Positions 61,162-64,000 of a stretch of 64,000 bases of DNA are shown here, one piece after another. The stretch is from contig NZ_JAHNZO010000037.1 of NCBI RefSeq assembly GCF_018998565.1, forward strand, positions 16,120-80,119, in the 5' to 3' direction. The stretch is from Paenibacillus oleatilyticus (GTDB lineage Bacteria; Bacillota; Bacilli; Paenibacillales; NBRC-103111). A model generated the notes under the pieces. It had not been told where the DNA came from. It ran no database searches and saw only the letters and a program-made list of their open reading frames with translations. Position numbers and translations under genes: made by a program. Numbering within the stretch: position 1 is the stretch's first letter; each line of letters starts with the position of its first letter.

Positions 61162-61254
61162 ATGTTTACTGATGAGAGATGGCGGGCTATCGTACAAAAT
61201 GATGCATCATACAATGACAAATTCTATTACGCAGGAAAAACAACAAAGGTCTGA
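61162..61254 (+). pseudogene. Truncated adaA (methylphosphotriester-DNA methyltransferase) start
   Basis: A perfect site (ggaggtgatta) precedes ATG 61162, which reads MFTDERWRAIVQNDASYNDK then FYYAGKTTKV and a stop. This is the N-terminus of Ada/AdaA up to the point where FCRPSC, carrying the methyl-acceptor Cys, should follow. The active-site part and the AraC domain are missing. It could be expressed as a 30-residue peptide but has no known function. Confidence 0.65.
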
Positions 61255-61309
61255 TCTTACTTATATCGAAACTTAACAATTTATAAATATGAATTAATAG
61301 AGGAGTATT

Positions 61310-62554
61310 ATGAAAAATAAAAAATATTATAATTTTTACAAGCTTTGGCTAGGACAGTCTATAAGTTTGTTAGGTACCCAGTTTACAGTAGTAGCTTTGC
61401 CTCTTTTTGCATTAGAGGTGCTAAAAACAAGTGAGGCGAATGCTGCCTTGCTTCGTGGGATTATATTCATACCCTACCTAATTTTCGGATTAGTAGCCGG
61501 TGCTATGATAGACATCCTTCATAGAAAAAAGGTTTTGCTAATTTGTAGTATATGTCAAGGCGGTTTATTTTTATCAGTATTCCTACTGGCTGTAACAAAT
61601 AAAATAACGTTCCCTTTATTGGTGTTTCTCATGTTTTTAAATGGAATATTTACCACGTTTTACAACATTACAATTCCTTCTTTCTTACCGGAAATTTTAA
61701 CAGATAAAGACAACTTAAAAAAAGGAAATGCGGGGCTAGCCATTTCGGAGTCTCTTGCTATAGTAATTGGTCCTATGCTAGCAGGAATCGTTATTACTCT
61801 AGTTGGATTAACAGGCTTATTCACGGTTGACGCAGTAACGTATTTTGTTTGTTTTGTGTGTGTATTATTTATTTCAAGGTTTAAACCGCATACAGAGGGC
61901 TCTTTAAAAAATGTAAATATAAAATCCATATATAAAAACATATATGAAGGATTGATATATTTTAAAAACCACCCTGTATTGGAACCAATTGTAAGCTGTG
62001 GCGCTGTTTACGGTTTTTTTAAATACATACTAAATAGCATTTTAGTCATATTCCTTTATAAGGTAATGGGTCTATCTGAACTTGAAATAGGCTTTGTTGT
62101 AGGTTCGGCAGCGGTGGGATTTTTAATAGGCAATACGATACTCGTAAAAAAAAGTCAACAAATGAATAATACAAAAATGCTTATTTATAGCGCTACTGTA
62201 TCAGTTATGGGTCTGACCTTTATACCCATCATGGGATATTTGGGAACCGTTTACGGTATAGTGGCTGTAAGTATCATACATGGTATGGGAGAAGGTGTAT
62301 TTGCCCCTTACGCTGCAACCATACGACAACTTGCCTCACCAAGTCACATGCTAGGCAGAGTAAACGCTGTACAGCGTACGCTTAATTGGGGAGCTTGGGC
62401 ATTAGGAAGTTTTGCTAGCGCATTTTTAGTTTCTATATTTGGGCTTCAAACTACGTTATTTATAGGGGGCTTCGGAACAACATTGTGTTTAATCGTGTTG
62501 TTAAGGCGAGGCGTATTAAAAGGAACCAACATTGAATATACGAGTTCAATTTAG
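61310..62554 (+). CDS. MFS efflux transporter (DHA3/MefA-like)
   Basis: A 414-residue protein with twelve predicted membrane segments. The N-terminus YNFYKLWLGQSISLLGTQFT and ALEVLKTSEANAALLRG fit the MFS_3/DHA3 group that includes macrolide exporters. The motif A-like loop AGAMIDILHRKKVLL lies between segments 2 and 3. A gaggagt site precedes ATG 61310. It is 14 bp ahead of an ATP-grasp ligase gene, an arrangement like bacilysin BacD/BacE, so export of the ligase product is a plausible role. Composition is AT-rich. Confidence 0.83.
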   Translation: MKNKKYYNFYKLWLGQSISLLGTQFTVVALPLFALEVLKTSEANAALLRGIIFIPYLIFGLVAGAMIDILHRKKVLLICSICQGGLFLSVFLLAVTNKITFPLLVFLMFLNGIFTTFYNITIPSFLPEILTDKDNLKKGNAGLAISESLAIVIGPMLAGIVITLVGLTGLFTVDAVTYFVCFVCVLFISRFKPHTEGSLKNVNIKSIYKNIYEGLIYFKNHPVLEPIVSCGAVYGFFKYILNSILVIFLYKVMGLSELEIGFVVGSAAVGFLIGNTILVKKSQQMNNTKMLIYSATVSVMGLTFIPIMGYLGTVYGIVAVSIIHGMGEGVFAPYAATIRQLASPSHMLGRVNAVQRTLNWGAWALGSFASAFLVSIFGLQTTLFIGGFGTTLCLIVLLRRGVLKGTNIEYTSSI

Positions 62555-62568
62555 AGGAGATGATTAGG

Positions 62569-63828
62569 ATGTATAAGGTATTAAAAGGAACTGACATAGA
62601 AAATACACCACACGTTTTATTTGTAGGGGGATGGACAAAGCCTATACAAGATGCTTTAGACAGGGGGTATACCGTTTCGTATTTAGGGTCTTACACTAAA
62701 CACATCTATTTCGATGGAACGATCTTAGAAAAGTGTTTCTATAAAAAAGAAATAGACACAACAAACATACCCGTGTGTGTATACTATGCTGAAGAATTGT
62801 ACAAAGAGAAACCGTTTGATGTGGTTATATCATTCAATGAAGTAGCCTTAGATACGGCTTGCATAATTGCAAAGATTTTTAATGTTAAAGGATCTTCTTA
62901 CAACGCTAATATGATAACCCGCAATAAAGACATGATGCGTGAAATTCTAGCAGGCAAAGACTTTTCGATAGATTCGATCGTTTGCAACAACATACAAGAT
63001 ATTGATGAATTTTTGAACAAAAAAGATCGTATTGTAATAAAGCCCCCGATTGGCGCAGGTGGTAAAGGAGTATCTAAGCTAGACATGGGAGATGACGTAG
63101 AGGTTTTTATTAAAGATAACGGTATTCAATTACCTATCTTAGTGGAAGAGTACGTTGAAGGTGACGTAGTTTATACGGTCGAAGCCGTTTCTTATAACAA
63201 AAAGCATTCTATACTAGCTATATCAGCTGAAATCTTTAAAGAAGATACCTTTATAATAAACTATACTATTATGCCGGCACCTATAGATGAATCTCAAAAA
63301 AAATTAATCATTGAGAAAGTAATGCTATTTTTGGACGACGTGCAACTGGAAGACGGCATTACTCATACAGAGGTAAAGATAGACAAGCAAAATAAGCCAA
63401 TAATCATAGAGTCTCAAGTCAGGATAGGAGGGGGTAATATTTGGAAAATGGTTGAACTAACAACCGGCATATCTCAATTTGGATACTATTATGATGCGTT
63501 AGCTACTAAGACTATAGATGAATTTAGATGTGTACCTTCAAAATGTCATGCTATGTCTTTAAGCTTGATTCCAAAACCAGGTTGCTTAAAAGAAATCAAG
63601 TATAAAGGGTTAGCTGACATATCCGAGGTCGTATTAATTGATCTATTCGTAAAAGAGGGCGACACCATACCAACTATTGTAGAGAGTACTGGGCGCAAAG
63701 GATATATATTATTTACGGCTAAGGATATAAAACATATGTACGAAGTTGCAGATAAAATATGTGACAATATAACGTTTGTTTATCAGGATTTGTCAGAATG
63801 GAAACCTTCTTTTAAAAAAGTGTATTAA
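62569..63828 (+). CDS. ATP-grasp carboxylate-amine ligase (L-amino-acid-ligase-like)
   Basis: A 419-residue ATP-grasp enzyme. Residues about 110-310 hold the core: NKDMMREIL, RIVIKPPIGAGGKGVSKL (phosphate loop), LVEEYVEGDVVYTVEAV, and the metal site HTEVKIDKQNKPIIIESQVR then IGGGN. The IIIESQ-R-x-GG stretch is like BacD-type L-amino acid ligases and carnosine-synthase-like enzymes, which join amino acids with ATP. ATG 62569 is 9 nt after gaggag. With the MFS gene it may form a small dipeptide biosynthesis and export unit; the product is unknown. Confidence 0.82.
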   Translation: MYKVLKGTDIENTPHVLFVGGWTKPIQDALDRGYTVSYLGSYTKHIYFDGTILEKCFYKKEIDTTNIPVCVYYAEELYKEKPFDVVISFNEVALDTACIIAKIFNVKGSSYNANMITRNKDMMREILAGKDFSIDSIVCNNIQDIDEFLNKKDRIVIKPPIGAGGKGVSKLDMGDDVEVFIKDNGIQLPILVEEYVEGDVVYTVEAVSYNKKHSILAISAEIFKEDTFIINYTIMPAPIDESQKKLIIEKVMLFLDDVQLEDGITHTEVKIDKQNKPIIIESQVRIGGGNIWKMVELTTGISQFGYYYDALATKTIDEFRCVPSKCHAMSLSLIPKPGCLKEIKYKGLADISEVVLIDLFVKEGDTIPTIVESTGRKGYILFTAKDIKHMYEVADKICDNITFVYQDLSEWKPSFKKVY

Positions 63829-64000
63829 CCAAAAAAAGCAAATCGAAAAAATTAAAAGCTTATCAAAAGGCCGCTGATAAATAATAATGGGAATTGAAGC
63901 TTTTCATATGCTACGGAAAGAACAGGGTCTGTAAAATAAATTGTGTAACCTCTCAACTGAGATAAATTTGGCAATACTGACTACTAGATCAAAGTTGGAG
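63829..64000. other. Edge region with probable IS remnants
   Basis: A 15-codon frame at 63887-63934 reads MGIEAFHMLRKEQGL, resembling the C-terminus of IS6-family transposases. It overlaps gggtctgtaaaataaattg (63925-63943) then tgtaacc, which looks like an IS256-type end. No other gene is visible before the window ends. Confidence 0.35.

Overview
The window looks like a chromosomal segment from a spore-forming Gram-positive bacterium of the Paenibacillaceae. Purine-rich AGGAGG-type ribosome binding sites, TTG and GTG starts, lipobox signal peptides, LplABC/YesMN-type sugar uptake genes, a YjcZ-type spore peptide, YmaF, YhaM and secreted lyases with CBMs all point there. The genus is an inference from gene style; no rRNA or tRNA gene was seen. 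Gene density and base composition change several times, and many short gene relics lie between intact operons.

Region 1 (1-8.5 kb): the 3' end of a sorbosone/glucose dehydrogenase-like protein, then a tight operon of a UbiA prenyltransferase, an alkaline-phosphatase-superfamily protein, a TatD-like hydrolase and an HpaB-type flavin hydroxylase. The first three resemble EboC, EboF and EboB of the cyanobacterial/pseudomonad Ebo (Edb) export operons. After a terminator comes a complete ECF transporter (two ATPases, EcfT and an S component).

Region 2 (8.5-17.4 kb): relics (two DUF1259 copies, a frameshifted yjcZ, ankyrin fragments), YmaF, a GNAT acetyltransferase, a rifampin phosphotransferase, an SMP-30 protein and a Cfr/Clb-type 23S rRNA methyltransferase with a possible attenuation leader.

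Region 3 (17.4-34 kb): a carbohydrate ABC transporter operon that includes an HlyD-like adaptor, the YhaM exonuclease, a CBM35 polysaccharide lyase-like protein, a broken AgrA/AgrC-like two-component pair, a secreted serine beta-lactamase-fold hydrolase and a complete branched-chain amino acid transporter (livJHMGF).

Region 4 (34-43 kb): an IS1595-family element with matching terminal inverted repeats and an exact 8-bp target duplication. It carries a DinB-fold passenger gene and a transposase interrupted by an amber codon. Next is a complete vanRSHAX glycopeptide-resistance cluster whose vanX is translationally coupled to a GntR/FadR regulator and a murG paralogue. A truncated SRPBCC gene marks the far junction.

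Region 5 (43-58 kb): a DEAD-box helicase, a GIY-YIG protein, a methyltransferase-like protein, and a polysaccharide utilisation locus (foldase, beta-helix protein with CBM32-like domain, YesM/YesN two-component system, LplABC-type transporter with a perfect cre site, Gfo/Idh/MocA oxidoreductase).

Region 6 (58-64 kb) is AT-rich and patchy: an XRE regulator, a kinase relic, a MITE-like repeat, a GNAT enzyme, DUF4386, relics of arsR-acr3 and adaA, an MFS exporter paired with an ATP-grasp ligase, and a probable IS edge. The most interesting candidates are the Ebo-like/HpaB/ECF block, the van operon extended with GntR and MurG, the nested palindrome inside the IS, and the MFS/ATP-grasp pair.
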